A stretch of DNA of 64,000 nucleotides from Epichloe hybrida (Eukaryota; Ascomycota; Sordariomycetes; Hypocreales; Clavicipitaceae): contig JAFEKR010000027.1 of the NCBI GenBank assembly GCA_019022495.1, positions 124,001 through 188,000 on the forward strand, given 5' to 3'. Shown in pieces: positions 1 through 12,205 of the stretch. Made by a program: the position numbers and the translations under genes. How positions within the stretch are numbered: position 1 is the stretch's first letter; each line of letters begins with the position of its first letter. A model generated the notes under the pieces. That model did no database searches, had not been told where the DNA came from, and was given only the letters and a program-made list of their open reading frames with translations.

Positions 1-376
1 GGAGCCTTGGTCCAAGCCAAAAGGGTGGTAGAGTGGTGCTATATAAGAACAAGCACCGGATGTCGGATCACGACAGATGGACAAGAAAGAGGGGGAGTGA
101 GTAAGGTGGTCGGCAAGAATGTTCAAGCAGATGGGTTGGACGGTGAGACGATGTTACAAGGAAGCGCGAGGTGTGTGTGTGTACGTGTATGAATATGGAC
201 GGACTGGCGGAATCGAGTTGGTCTGGCTTATAGTCTATGAAACAACGAGAGGCTCTTCAAGGAGGGATGGCGTGTATATGTATTCAGAGTGCGCAGTGAC
301 AGACAGTTGGAGAAGGAGCTGCTTCACAGGGTCTGGCCTGGTCAACGAGATAGCCCGGGTCTCCTCTTCGCCACAT

Positions 377-409
377 GGCCCTGGCCCTGGCCCTGGCCCT
401 GGCCCTGGC
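377..409. repeat. CCCTGG hexamer microsatellite
   Basis: About five and a half copies of a 6-bp unit (GGCCCT phase), GC-rich. It keeps several reading frames open on both strands, giving spurious Pro-Gly or Ala-Leu runs. Confidence 0.9.
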
Positions 410-1433
410 TCTGGCTGCCCCCCTGGGCAGTCCAACACCAACCAAGCAGACAGGCGGGCAGGCAGCTGTTAGCGCATCAACAAGTTTGCCGGAAGACTTG
501 GTTCGCTGTACATGTATGAGGGTGCTGTTGGGTGCCAGGGTGCTCACTTGCTGTTGCGTTGCACCCCCACCCCTCCCAGGAAGATTCTACACCCACTGTA
601 GACGAGGGGGGCGTGTAGCGTGCGCTGGAGCAGCAGAGCAGAATCAGGGCTTCTGGGGGTGCCTGGCCCATGTGTGGAACCCGGGCCAGCGGTTTGAGCG
701 AGTGCCCCCAAGCCGACACTAGACACAGCGCATTTGGTTGGGTATGTATGTACCCCGTACACTGTCACTGTACATAATCATGCACGATGGCACGTGCGAG
801 TGAATCAATCTACATGTACATGTAGCGAGGATAAGCCCCTGTTTCCAAGTTTTCCCCATGAACAAGGAGGATAGCCTACATGAGCAGCCAAGGTCCGCAT
901 CATCATGGTTTATCCGAGAATGCGTAATTAGTCAAGGTTCAATAATGAACATTCAGCATGTATGCATGTAGGAGATTTGAGCGGTGGGACCCTAAGCGAT
1001 TATCTGCAAAGTCCAAGACCAGGACGGGCCCTATCTACATGTACATAGTCCAGGCTTTTTTTTTCCTACCCATTCTGAGCTAATTAAAACAGCGCCTTCG
1101 TGTTCCAGACACAGGACGTTGGCCGGCTCCGGTTCCCCTGTCATTCCAGCGCAGTGCCGCCATGGACAAAATGTGTCGGTGACTCGGTGGTGGATTCATA
1201 GCCAAGTCATATTAACCTCTGCCTCATAATCCGTACACCAATTAATTCCTCGTCGCCAAGCCCAAGCGTCTCAGCTCGCTTGTCGCCCAGCCAGCCAGAC
1301 GTACATCACGGTACATGTACATATGATAAGCTGTGCAATCCGAGACGAGACGAGACGTGACCGGACATCCAACATGGCCCAAGGCTATACTGCTTGCACG
1401 ACGTGGAAATGTGCGTGACCTCACTTCGCACAC

Positions 1434-1467
1434 GCTTCGCACACGCCTCGCACACGCCTCGCACACG
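1434..1467. repeat. 11-bp tandem repeat
   Basis: Three copies of an 11-bp unit (CTTCGCACACG / CCTCGCACACG). Confidence 0.85.
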
Positions 1468-1960
1468 TAGTCAGGCGTCTGCATCTGCATGCTATGTATG
1501 CACACGTTTCGCAGAGGACGAGCATGTCGATATCGCCAGAGCTCGGACAGACGTAGAGTAGACAGACGCAGACAGACAGTACGTGGCACCGCACTCTGGT
1601 TCGGCTCCGGTCTGGTCTATGTGCGTAGCTTTCATGCGGTATGGTATGCAAGTACATATGGGGATGTGAAAACCCCGATGGCCCAACGGCCAGCCAACTT
1701 CGAACTGGCCAGGCCAGGCTGGCGTGGCCTGGCTGACGTGCTTGGTTCACCTTCCAGAGCGAGCCAAGCGCAAATGAATCAATCAATCATTCAATTGCCA
1801 GCGAGACCCGGAGTGGCGGGTCAATAGAAAAGTGCGCGATGGACCGTATGTACAAGATACATTGGATACATAGGGGTCGGCCTTTTGAGAACCCGTGTGA
1901 CTCCCCGTGAGACTCCAGTTCGAGCCTGGGTGTGCTTGTTGGGCAATCATGGTGCCGTTC

Positions 1961-2001
1961 GTCGATGTGATGCGATGCGATGCGATTCGATGCGATTCGA
2001 T
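1961..2001. repeat. GATGC/GATTC pentamer array
   Basis: Interrupted array of pentamers (GATGC with GATTC variants), followed by CCGTA/GTACG-rich DNA with two copies of the TACGGAGTA nonamer at 2085 and 2101. Confidence 0.8.
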
Positions 2002-5000
2002 CCATTCCATCAACGTTGCCGGCCATTCTCGTACGCCATGTAATTTGATGCTCCGTAATCCGTAGTCCGTAGACGTAGCATTAGTACGGAGTACGGAACA
2101 TACGGAGTAGAGTCTGGTGCTTTCCTTCATTATGTAGGAGAGAAACAGGTCAGGGCTGGCTCCCAGTGGGCCAATGGACGCCACGTTGATGTGAGTCGAG
2201 TTGGACGGGTCAGGCAAGGGCAAGACTCGAAGAGGCAAGAGAGGGGCAGCACTTGCCAATTTCCAAAAGACAAATCGTCATTAGTGAAGATTCGTTTGTG
2301 CGTGAACCACATCATCACCATTCTTGTTTTGCATCGGTTTTGACGTCGGCTGGTTTGAGGCAAGGGACAAACGAGCGTCACGCTTTCGTACATCAGACGT
2401 GTCCTCCAAGGTGGTTCATGCTGCCCAAATCTACACACACTATGCCTCTTTCCTCCTGGCCGTCTGCTGCGTCCTGTCTCCTGTTCTCCCGTTCTCCCAT
2501 TTTCAAATCGCATCAGCCTCAAATAGGCATTAGGGCATGCGCTCCAGAACAGGACAGGAGTCCCCGGCGCCAACGGTTTTTCGAGCTGGGTGGGGCTCAT
2601 GAGTCAAGGCCACGACGACAAGGTGTGTGCTTGTGATTCCTCTCCATCTTGAATATCACCTCCCCCTACTGCCACCCTACAACATGATCGCTTCGCTCAC
2701 CGTTCACGTGGGCACACTGATCTGACTAATGCTGAATCATCTCTACATGTAGTTCATCCCGAAGAAGAAGAAGAAACCGCATTCGGAGTTACATCACATG
2801 CACATGCACTACGTACGTCCACATTCTGATACTTTTCGCAATACGAACTAGCACTGTGAACACCGAGACATGGACTGGACCACCCACCAGACGAAGAGAA
2901 CACGACGTCGCTGCTCACCACACCGCGAGAAATGTGTCGGCCGAAGCCTGTGGCTCTCTTCTTCCTGCTCCGGTCTCCATTTATTAAGGCCCCGGCGCTA
3001 GGGCTCGGCCCACCCGTCCGTCCCTTACCGTCAAGTTCAACTCAAAACTTGAGGCGGGCTTTGGCGCTGGATATGAACTTGGGGTTCGCAAACAAAGCTG
3101 ACCCATGTGTGTAGTTCGCGGCAACCAAAGATTCGGTCCCTTCCTTTCTTAGTATGGTCAGCCTTGCGCTTTCCATGCGCGTCGGCATTTTTGAGACCCC
3201 ACAGGTAAACCCTCGTTAATGAGATGATCTGTTCACCAGCCTTACTCGCACACTGCATGGATGGGACACTGCATGAGATGGCACCCGCAGCTCACTCACT
3301 GCTCCACCCACCCACCATGTGACCGGATGTACCGAATGAGGCTGCCATACCAGATGGAACTCCACCCTTTTCATCGAATTTATTGTCTCGCGACGGCCCG
3401 GCAGTTACATGTAGGACTCGGTGTCAACTTCAACAAGGCACAGCCGGCACAGCCGGCATAGATCAGAGGTTTGTCGGTCCGGCACCAGACGGCAAACATG
3501 ATGCTTTCGCACCGTGTTATTCAGTCCCAATCTAAAGGGCAGTGTCTTCTTGTGGGGCGACAGCCTCACTGTTACCCGTGAAGGCAGGACTGCATAATTT
3601 ACACGTCATGCTGGTTTGCTGTGCAGAACTGACCTCGGAAACCCGAATTCGAACAAACAATCGAGAGGAGCTCTTCCCGAGGACGAACAAGAGGAGCATG
3701 GTGCTCACTACTCGGTCGGACACCAGACGGCAAACATGTCTTGTCCGCTGGTTGGTGAGAAACCAAAAGTAAGAGTCCTCATTCTGCTCTGCCGCCTTGC
3801 CCAGTGCCCATGTTCAACACGAGGGCAGGCATGAAGAGTTAAACCGGGACTGCCCTAAGTGGGTGATGCTTGCGTTAACGATAAGACCCGCAATCTCTAT
3901 GTGGATGGCAGATTCCTTCTTTCTTGACGTCGCGTTGGACGTGATATGGATCATCAGGAATGTTGGCGAATACACGACGCAACTACTCGGCACGATTGGA
4001 AACGACGGGGCATCGTCGTATAGTCCCATTCAGTCCCTCGGTCAATTGTTTGCTCTTCGCAAAACCAAAAATCAGCAAAAACACCCATCTCCTTGGTGAT
4101 GCAAAGAATTCAATACACCCCCCCGTCACGTCATTTGACAGCCGTTGAAGGAAGAGGGGCGCCGTCGGCAAGTTGAGCTCTTCCTGGTTATCAATCGGCG
4201 CACCGTCGTATCCGGGGTGGGGGAGAGCGGCACGGGGAGCACGGTCCAATTATCAGACGAAAAAAAAAAACAAAAAAAACGGGCATCCAGTTTCGTCACA
4301 AAAGTCGGGGTCTAATACCCCCGCCACGTCGCCGATATCACAAGACACCCTGAGGGCAAGGTTCGCTGCCCAGACTGCAGAACCAGCATCGCTTGCGAAC
4401 ATTGTATCTGCTGGAAACGTGGCAACCGGCCTATCGCGGCAACTGAAAATGGTGCCGTGCCGTGCCGTCAGCCACCTGCGCACGTCGCCCATTTCCAACC
4501 AAGCGAGGCTGGACCGTGTGCGCATCGGGGGCGGGGCCTCGCCGGCTGGTTGTTGAATTAGAAATGAACCGAGTCGGGGGAATAAACGTGGTAAACCAGG
4601 GGCTACGACGCTGCATCGCGTGCTTCACCTTTCGCCGTCACCCCATTGACTGCACTGCACGAACATTGAGTTTCAATCGTCGACAAAAGAGGCGGTGTGC
4701 GGCTTAGGGGTTTCCAAACGAGTTTGAAACCAATGCACATGACAGATAGCAGACAGCGACATGTCACACGCCGTGACGCCTTTCTATTCTTCCTTTGTCA
4801 TGCTACGCGTGAGCGTGGCTTCCAAAGGTCCCGCAGACTCAGTCAGGCCATATATATATTGGGCGAGCATTCATCCTCGTCTGCATCACACTTGGCTCGT
4901 GACGACATGTTCAAGCAACCACGGCACATGAAACGTGGAATATGCATGCGAGACACGCCACATCGTCTAGATGAACAAAAATCATTCTGGAAAAGGATCG

Positions 5001-5327
5001 GGAGCTGCATGGCTTGTCAACTGCCATCTGTCACCATGTCGTGTAACCTGGAAAGAACAAAGTCTGAATGAAGCAAGGGAGTGCATGTATAGAAACAAGA
5101 CGATTACGGCTCCTCTGCGAGAGGACGCAGCACTATATAATTCGCAACTGGGATGACATATTTTGCCCAAACAATGGATGTCTATGGTGATGGTGGTACA
5201 GAACGGACTCTTCGTTGGCCTGCATTTCCCCTATGTTTGTGCCCCCCCTTGATCATAGTCGGTCATTGGGACCAAAAGGATTAGCCGCCGAGGCTTCTCT
5301 ACTCTTCCACCGCCACTAACGTCCGTG

Positions 5328-7014
5328 TCAGTGATCCAAGAATGCCTCAATCTCGTTCCGCAGCTCAGCAAGATGCTTGCCAAGGCTTTCTTCCTTTGTC
5401 TTGACCGCTCGGTAGGAAACGTCCACGACATCCGAGAACATGGACCTGCCGTTTCCATGATCCTCCATCCCTCCATTCGCGTGACTGGGGCCGTGACCGA
5501 GAGCAGGATCCAGCGCCGCCGTGGCCACGCGAAGCCGTACGAGGAATTCTTCGGCCAGCTGAATAGTGAGGGACATTTGCAGCGATGGAGACGGGTCCAC
5601 GGAGAACGAACCGACCTGAACGTTGGGGAGTGTCCAGAATCGAAACGCCGAATCCGCATCTGCTTGCGCCAGCTCGAGGCGGACGAGACTAAACACTTTC
5701 TGGTACATGTCGAGGAGGCGTACGTACGTTGACAGAACGAACATGGAGTTTCCCGGATCGGAATTGTCCATGCGCGTCACCATCGAGCCTTGTTCGCCGC
5801 ACATACGATCCAGAACGTCAGCAACCTGCCGCGTGAGCTTGAACATTTCGTCAATGGGGAAGCCCTGGTTGGCAAACGTCTCATCCCCTGGCCTGACAAA
5901 TATTTGGATATTGCAGGGCACGGTTGCCGGCTGCGGCAAAAGAGACGCGAGGTCCAGGAGACGGGAGTTGATCTCGGATAGTTGCGCCATCCAGTGAACG
6001 TTGGAAGACGTCTCCTTGGTTGCTGGTGCGTTGGCGACGTGGCGCAGTGCGATTTGTCTCGGCCTGTTGCGAAGACGTGATCTTCGCCGCTTGTCTACTA
6101 TGCTGTGGCCCTGATCCTCGTTCCTGAGACCAGCGACAGATATGATGGGGGGGAACTGACTTCTTTCTGCCGCGGGTGGTGGCGTAAGAGTTGTTGGCTG
6201 GTTTGCTGGATGAAAAGCCTCGGTAGGTTGATTTAAAGAATGTTCCCAGTGATCTGGAAAGGATGGGATTGATTGAAAACCCTCGATAGCGCCGGCGACT
6301 GCTCCTTGTGCCAGAGGCGCATGTGCTGGAGGAGAAAAAAAACCCAATTGTTCGAATTGAGCAAAGTCAAAATCTGTTGTGTCCAGCGTTGCTTCAACTA
6401 TGCTCACACACTGATCGTCTAGTCTGGTGTCCTCTGCTTGGGCAAGGATCGGAAGGCCTTGCAAGGTGATGTGATGATCAGTGTCAAGATACAAGTGCAC
6501 ATCACGGAAGAGGTCGCATACCCTGTTCTCCAAGAACGAGATTCAGCTCGCTGGCAGTTCTCCGCCTTTTTGGTGAGCGCCTGCCGACAGGAGGTTTGCT
6601 TCCCCCGACAGATTTCTGAGGCGGATGTGCCTGGGGCTGTGTTTGGGACTGCGATTGGGCTGGCGGGTTATGTTGGTTTTGCGAAGGATGTCTTTGTTGT
6701 TGGCGTTGCTGCTGCTGCTGCTGCTGATGATGATGATGAAGAAGAAGATTTTGTTGTTCTTGTTGATGCTGCTGCTGCTGCTGCTTCTTATACCGAAGAG
6801 AAGGGCTAGACTTGCACTCTGTCTGAAGTCTGATGCAACGCTCACAAGCCTCGTCGCCGACACGCTTACAGCTCAACTTTTGGGAGTGACAACGGTCGCA
6901 GGCTTTCCTAATGATGCTATCGGCCATGGTAAGAGTCATATTTTCGGGGAAAGAGAGGTTGGCGGAAGACATGTGGAAGGGTTTAAAAAGATGATGCCGA
7001 AATGTGACGTCCAT
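5328..7014 (-). CDS. Zn(II)2Cys6 transcription factor
   Basis: Probable nuclear DNA-binding regulator. Exon 1 (7014-6522) encodes a Zn2Cys6 cluster starting CDRCHSQKLSC, with six cysteines in the usual spacing. It is followed by a Gln/His-rich stretch encoded by CAG/CAA repeats (about 6703-6790) and a basic patch (SPKRRR). An 88-bp intron (6521-6434, donor GTATGC, acceptor CAG) joins in phase to exon 2 (6433-5328), which carries a C-terminal region like those of AflR-type regulators. The join gives 532 aa. The start is uncertain: ATGs at 7014, 6972, 6939 and 6927 are all in frame, and the one nearest the zinc cluster (6927) is as good as the first. Target genes are unknown; the neighbouring secreted-protein gene is only an adjacency. 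Confidence 0.85.
6703..6790 (-). repeat. polyQ-coding CAG/CAA repeat
   Basis: Trinucleotide-rich tract inside the Zn2Cys6 regulator, read as runs of Gln with His and Leu interruptions on the minus strand. Such tracts often vary in length between strains. Confidence 0.85.
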
Positions 7015-8732
7015 CAAATGTTTGCGCCGCTCCGACCTGTTTTTCTCGCCACGCCTGTGTCGGGAATTTGAGACAATGTTTGGCGAAATAATTGGCTACC
7101 GACCAGAGGTTTCGTGAGATGCAGACTGCCGCAGCGCCGCGGGAGCCTGGCTGATCTGCTCAAACCCTATGTTGCGATTGCGATCGCGACTATACGAGAT
7201 GGACTTGGCGGCAACTTCTGTCAACTTGTGGAACATGCTCGAACCCGAGAATCTGGATGACATGAGACAACAGAAAACGAAGCTATTCTCGTTTCCGCTC
7301 TGGTGCTTGCTGGATCTGGGCAGGAACCGCTGGGTCGTGCAGGTGAAGTCTGGTTCAACCAGCCCCTCGGCTCCCAGGCGACAAATATGAGCCAGTCTCT
7401 CCAGAGTTTTCGTGTGCCGGTCATACAAGGTCTCATGCCCGAAAGGCTTCAACAAGTGTACCAATCCAGCGGATTCCATGTCTCACTGTGCCCCGAACGG
7501 CAGACCCGGGCAATGTCAAGCCGCAAAAGTACGGGACAGATCCCAATCCGCAGAACTGCTTCGAACCTGGAGGTTATGAGGGTGTGTGCAACGTTACCCA
7601 GGGCCTCGATCAAAGTTTTCTGCTGGCCATCAACGAATTGTACTTTGTAGCCCTCGCTGCTTGCAATCGTGCTGTTGAAAAGAGAGCAGCCATGATTAAT
7701 TGACTGAGCGCCTGGCATTGACTCGAGTGGCGCTTCTTCCGAGACCTTTTGACACGGGTGAATGAAGAAACATGTCATCATGGCCGAACTGTGCTCGTAC
7801 TACTTTTGACAAGTTGTCTATGCAACGGCCACGAGCGATGGATCTATCCCCCGCCTCATGCAATACTTCTGGCGTTGCACGATGCTAAAGCCAATGTAGA
7901 ACGCGTTTGGTGACATGGCGACCTCACATTCATGTTCAGATGAGCGCAATCGTGGCCAACGCCGGGCTCGAGTCTTTTTGACCCCCCCTCTCAAAAGGCT
8001 GTCACTACCATGTTCAGGGTCAAGGTTATGCGCAAAGGAGGACATCATCTCTGCCTTGTTCGTGGCAGAGCCCAGAACATGACACTAAGGAGAGATGAAA
8101 AGCTCCTACAGGGAACAACTTGCTACCAATCGATGTGAGAAATACAGACAACGGCACTTGCTACATGAAACCGTGAGTTTGCAAGTCTGCTGCTCCCCCT
8201 GGAAGCCTGCCACTTGCAATCTTAAAACTATCCGCTTTGACCCGTCCATCAGCATTCATCAATGTTCTGCCCCCATCTGATGGGATGAGCAAGCGAGCGG
8301 CGTCGAATCTTCAACCGAGGCATGGGAAAGCAGATCGGCATCCAGAGATTCGGATATTGATGATGGAAGCGGTGAAGATGCCGGTATCCGGTTATCTGTG
8401 TCACAACGGCAGCAAAACGAGGCATGCGGATGCATCCGAAGCCCAATGGAGATGTTTCGTGACACTTGTTGAGTTTTTTTTGTTCTTTTTCTTTTTTGGG
8501 GGGGTTGAGGTTGGGGTTGGGGTTTGGGCTTCTCTTCCTTCTTCCCAATTAATTATGAATGCCAATTGCGCGTTGCAATGCCAAGGTAGCCCTCGCCAGA
8601 TCTCGGTGTCAACTTCTACATCGCGTCGACTACACAAATGTTGGTTTAAATCAAGGCTTGCTGTTCCCGCTGTTCCCTGCAAACTCCAAGCGAGAGGACT
8701 CGAAGACCAGTAAATCGCTTTTCGGTCGCTTC
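7015..8732. other. intergenic, no supported gene
   Basis: Minus-strand frames of 110 and 127 codons (7449-7781 and 7096-7479) overlap here but show no known domain, and I could not join them by a splice pair I trust. A T-rich/G-rich stretch lies near 8470-8525. The region probably holds the promoter of the Zn2Cys6 gene and the 3' end of the next gene. Confidence 0.5.
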
Positions 8733-10346
8733 TCATATGCGAAACATATCCGGATACCAGTATTTTCGTCGTTCGAAGCTGATTTCTTTATACGAGCGGC
8801 AGCCAGGATGCCAATAATCTTCACTGTTACCCAGCGGCCACATGACTGTAAACAATATTTCATCGACCGCACACAAATCTGGCTTTCTCCACATGGTCCA
8901 AGCGAGCCTCTTCTTCAGCGCAGCTACCAAGTTTTGGGAATCGTTCAGCTGCTTCAACCTAGCCGTGTCATTTGCCGAGTCCTCGTGCACAATATTGTAG
9001 GCTGAGAAGAGAGTCTCGCAAATATCAGACATCACACTTTGAATCGCAGTATGTATCAGCTTATCCTCCATGCTCCATGAGTTTTGATGGATATACGCCG
9101 GCAGCAGATAGTGCTGCCGGCATAATCGCACCGCTTCTGCCGTCTGGTTGTGGCCCGATTCCTCCTGTACGGATATGCCGGCAGGCCGCGCTGGCGCATT
9201 GACATACATCTGAGTTGCTACCCGCAATTCGCTTTTGACCAGATCCAACGGTTGTTTTGCATCAGCTAGCAATGCCAATCTGCGTGCGTACCTCGTAACA
9301 ATCATATCCACGATAGCTTGCCAGTGAATAGTAAACCTCCTTGCTTTGGTCGCGACATTGCGGAGGTATGCTTTTATATCCTTCAACTCATCAAGACCGG
9401 CAGCAGCGAGACGCCGAAGATCCGGCCGATTCGGATCAGTACTTGAAATGTTGACTGGGAAAAAGTAGCCAGACACCATGGAGGACAGGTCGAGCCTAAC
9501 TCTGTCACCACCGATTCCATCATATCTTTCTGAAACAGCCCTGGCCCACTGGAACATGTCCCTGTATGTGACAGCCCTGATGTCGACAGAGGGATTTCCG
9601 CTACCAGAAGTCCGAGTATGCATAACAAGATCCAGCCCCTTTTCGAAATCGCAGTAAACAACTTCGAAGCCTATCTCCATTCGCATAAAACCGTCGTACC
9701 CCCATTGGGCCAGCAAGTTGCAAATGCTCTCGGCCCTGCCCCGCTCGCCCATGAAAGAGGGCACGGTTTCTGAAGTCTGATTTTCACGGAGAACAAGATC
9801 CTGAGTGTCCAAGGTACCCATCAAGGTCTTTGCAGCACTCATTCCGTCAACGTAGAGCAGATTCAAGTCGCGATATGCCCGATAAGTGTGGAGGTATCCC
9901 GGGAAAAGAGCATCGTTTTCGGCCAACTCTCCTTTGCCACCAGACATTGGCTTTTGCGCTTGATTACTCGCGTAGCTTGTGCTGCCATCTTGTCGAAGAA
10001 ATTTTTTGGTGCTGTTATCAGCGGAAACAGCGAAGGCTTCAGCGTGTTCGATTTCGAAAGCCAACCATTCTGGACCGGCTGGGCGGTTTGCAGTCTGTGC
10101 TCCGTGATATAGCAAGGTGCCTTCAGGCATTATCGCCGGGATAAAGCTCACTCCATTGTGATGTATGGCAGATCCCCACTGCCTGCCCGCAGAGTGTATC
10201 GCGTTGAAGATGTGAGGGGCGTTTTCTTCAGCCGTTTGGTGGTCCGGCGCCACTGGAGTTCTTGCATCGACAACGGCGCTGTGTATCGCGGGGCGGGCCA
10301 TGATGCAGAAGGCAACGACGCTCAAGAGAGGACGTCGAGTCAACAT
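8733..10346 (-). CDS. secreted protein of unknown function, conserved in ascomycetes
   Basis: Single-exon gene of 537 aa. ATG at 10346 is chosen because it begins a signal-peptide-like N-terminus (basic MLTRR, then a hydrophobic stretch ending near AIHSA). The protein carries GTLLYHG near residue 75, then WLAFEIEHAEAFA, and later YRAYRDLNLLYVDGMSAAK and GFEVVYCDF. I recognise this combination from a widespread family of ascomycete hypothetical proteins without an assigned activity. The LYHG...WLAFE..HAEAFA arrangement resembles the first strand and the acceptor-loop region of ADP-ribosyltransferase-like folds, but I cannot identify a full catalytic triad, so no enzymatic role is claimed. It probably acts outside the cell or in the secretory pathway. 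It shares a 314-bp upstream region with the divergent APH pseudogene. Confidence 0.8.
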   Translation of the reverse strand: MLTRRPLLSVVAFCIMARPAIHSAVVDARTPVAPDHQTAEENAPHIFNAIHSAGRQWGSAIHHNGVSFIPAIMPEGTLLYHGAQTANRPAGPEWLAFEIEHAEAFAVSADNSTKKFLRQDGSTSYASNQAQKPMSGGKGELAENDALFPGYLHTYRAYRDLNLLYVDGMSAAKTLMGTLDTQDLVLRENQTSETVPSFMGERGRAESICNLLAQWGYDGFMRMEIGFEVVYCDFEKGLDLVMHTRTSGSGNPSVDIRAVTYRDMFQWARAVSERYDGIGGDRVRLDLSSMVSGYFFPVNISSTDPNRPDLRRLAAAGLDELKDIKAYLRNVATKARRFTIHWQAIVDMIVTRYARRLALLADAKQPLDLVKSELRVATQMYVNAPARPAGISVQEESGHNQTAEAVRLCRQHYLLPAYIHQNSWSMEDKLIHTAIQSVMSDICETLFSAYNIVHEDSANDTARLKQLNDSQNLVAALKKRLAWTMWRKPDLCAVDEILFTVMWPLGNSEDYWHPGCRSYKEISFERRKYWYPDMFRI

Positions 10347-10412
10347 TGCGCTTGTTTTCAAACTTGATAGAACTGAAGATGAACACCCCGATTATCGACA
10401 TTTAGCAGGACC

Positions 10413-10450
10413 TTTGGAGGTGTTTGGAGGTGTTTGGAGGTGTTTGGAGG
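10413..10450. repeat. 10-bp tandem repeat in divergent promoter
   Basis: Four copies of a 10-bp unit (TTTGGAGGTG) between the secreted-protein gene (start 10346, minus) and the APH pseudogene (start 10661, plus). Confidence 0.9.
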
Positions 10451-10660
10451 AGAGGCCTCGAGCGGCTTCGAGACGCAGTCAACCTGTTATGCTACTGCCG
10501 GCAAGGGCTGCCCTGGCTCCTTCCTATCTTTTCCCACCCGCAACTGCCGGCAGGCAACTGGTGCAGCCGATGTAATCCGTGCCAACTGGACTAGTCTCTA
10601 TGGCTTCCACGCTCGCACCTCTCGGGTATCTCGGGAATTCAGTTCGACACAATCCACCGC

Positions 10661-11899
10661 ATGAACAGGAACTTGTCATCCTCATGCATAATGGCCATGA
10701 ATCCAGAACGTGTCCGAATGCTTGAAGAGAACGCCGGCAGACCGCTCGAGCCATCTCCGACTCCCTTGGACGCCAAGACAATTCGTCTCTCCGGTGCAAA
10801 TCTTTTGGCGTCCAAACTCGACAGTGACATCGAAAATGGGTCGCTGGACACGACCCCGGGCAAGCCGCAGCAAAAGCCCAATGACCAGACGTCCCGTTCA
10901 AACCCCCGGAAGCGACGACACGACGGGTTTGTAGGCAAGCAAAAAGCCCAAGTCAAGCGTGCTCGGCACAATGATACGCGGGAAAATTGGAGGGCGCCTC
11001 CTCTTTTCCCTCCAGGTGCGTTTTTATAATACCACGGGGTGTGAATGAACGCAGCTGATGTCACTCACCCCCCGGGGAAAGCACCGCCATCCAATCAACA
11101 CACAACCTATCTAACAGGTCTGCTCCGCAGCTGGCCGTTGCAGCTTGTGCTTGAGCCTGCCGAAACGAAAAAATCATCACCATCGGCCGTCATGGACCAT
11201 CGACTTGTCACAGAAGTCGGGCTGGTCATGACAGAAAACATACGTAAATTTTCGAACCTGCCTGTACTACGACTGCCGAGTGCCGAGGACGCAGAGAAGG
11301 CCATCACCGAATCTCGATGCTCCATCGCGCGCGTTGCTCGTGGCGAGTTGTTGGAAGACGTCTAGTGCACTCTTTCAGCGCTTCAAAAGTATCAGATGGC
11401 ACGCCAGCTTCGCAAGTTCGTCCACAAGATGCAAAACACGCCTAGATCCGCTGACATGATGTCGCGGCGCGGCTCGGTAGGTTCTGGACAATTTTCTCTT
11501 ATGCTCGACAAACATTTGAACAGCACATACTGGGCGGTGAGATCCAAGCCTAGCCATGAGGATTTTGTGGCCTTTTTGATTTCCTCTTTCTACTCCACTG
11601 TGCCGAAGCCCGTCACGGCGACACTAGCTTATGAGTTGGGCGTTGACGCCCGTGTTGTCCTCGCCCACGGGGAGCTTTGTCCCAGAAATATCATTGTTCA
11701 TCAGGGCAAGCTTGTTCAGGTAACTGGTTGGGACTGCGCTGGCTGGTACCCAGAATGGTGGGATTATGTCAAGTTTTTTGAAGCTCGGACGAGCGACAAG
11801 AACCTTGACTGGTACGATTACGCAAAGGAGATATTTGCCAAGGAGTTTCACGCCGAGTTAGCGGCATACCAAGGGGTCGTACGATGCCAAACGCCATGA
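10661..11899 (+). pseudogene. APH-type kinase-like pseudogene (nonsense codon, degenerate catalytic site)
   Basis: Exon 1 (10661-11015) encodes a basic, disordered N-terminus. A 102-bp intron (GTGCGT at 11016, branch-like CTAAC, acceptor CAG at 11117) leads in phase to exon 2 (11118-11899). The C-terminal part has the layout of fungal aminoglycoside-phosphotransferase-like kinases: HGELCPRNIIV, then VTGWDCAGWYPEWWDYVK. Three defects stand out. There is an in-frame TAG at 11363-11365 after GELLEDV, where the family normally has Trp, so TGG to TAG is a simple G-to-A change. The catalytic HGD is HGE. The metal-binding DWE-type motif reads GWD. The frame stays open on both sides of the TAG, so the decay is recent. 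Either this is a pseudogene or the downstream part is made separately; activity is unlikely. Confidence 0.75.
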
Positions 11900-12205
11900 C
11901 CGATCGTGGCAGGCATGTTGCCAGATACCTGCAATGGACGTCGGTCCGTGTCGTTTTTGGGGGGTCTCTTGATCTGACGCTCGTCTTTATCGGCGAACAA
12001 TTCGCTATTGCCTTGGCCGTGTTTCGGTGTGCAATACGGTCATGATGGGCGCATTCATATATTTTGAGAGAACTTGGATCCGTCTGATCATGCTGGTGAA
12101 GACATGCAAGTACATATGGTGGCAGAGGTTTTGGAATGTAATGTACATTTATTGAAAAAAAAAACTCCCCCCAGAGTTGCCAGCAGGCACAAGCCGACGT
12201 AGTCA
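11900..12205. other. intergenic between convergent genes
   Basis: 3' flanks of the APH pseudogene and the superoxide dismutase gene. Nothing recognisable apart from a short A-run near 12155. Confidence 0.6.

Larger units (their letters stand above)
1..5327. other. gene-poor region, no supported gene
   Basis: I see no convincing gene in this stretch. Open frames are short, lack recognisable domains, and many owe their length to simple repeats. It contains a hexamer array (377-409), an 11-bp array (about 1434-1467), a GATGC/GATTC array (about 1961-2001), several TACATGTA octamers and two TACGGAGTA nonamers. A roughly 25-bp sequence around 3480-3503 recurs imperfectly at about 3718-3741, which hints at an old local duplication. 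It could hold a non-coding RNA or a gene with many small exons that cannot be recognised by eye. Confidence 0.6.

Noticed and set aside
235..722. Several overlapping frames around the CCCTGG array
   Set aside because: Their length comes from the hexamer repeat; the translations are Pro-Gly, Ala-Leu or Trp-Pro runs.
3797..4099. 100-codon plus-strand frame
   Set aside because: Contains no recognised motif; neighbouring frames are equally open, and there is no splice or codon-usage support.
7096..7781. Two overlapping minus-strand frames as a gene
   Set aside because: No domain, no splice pair I trust, and no start context. Some candidate introns leave only short low-information peptides.
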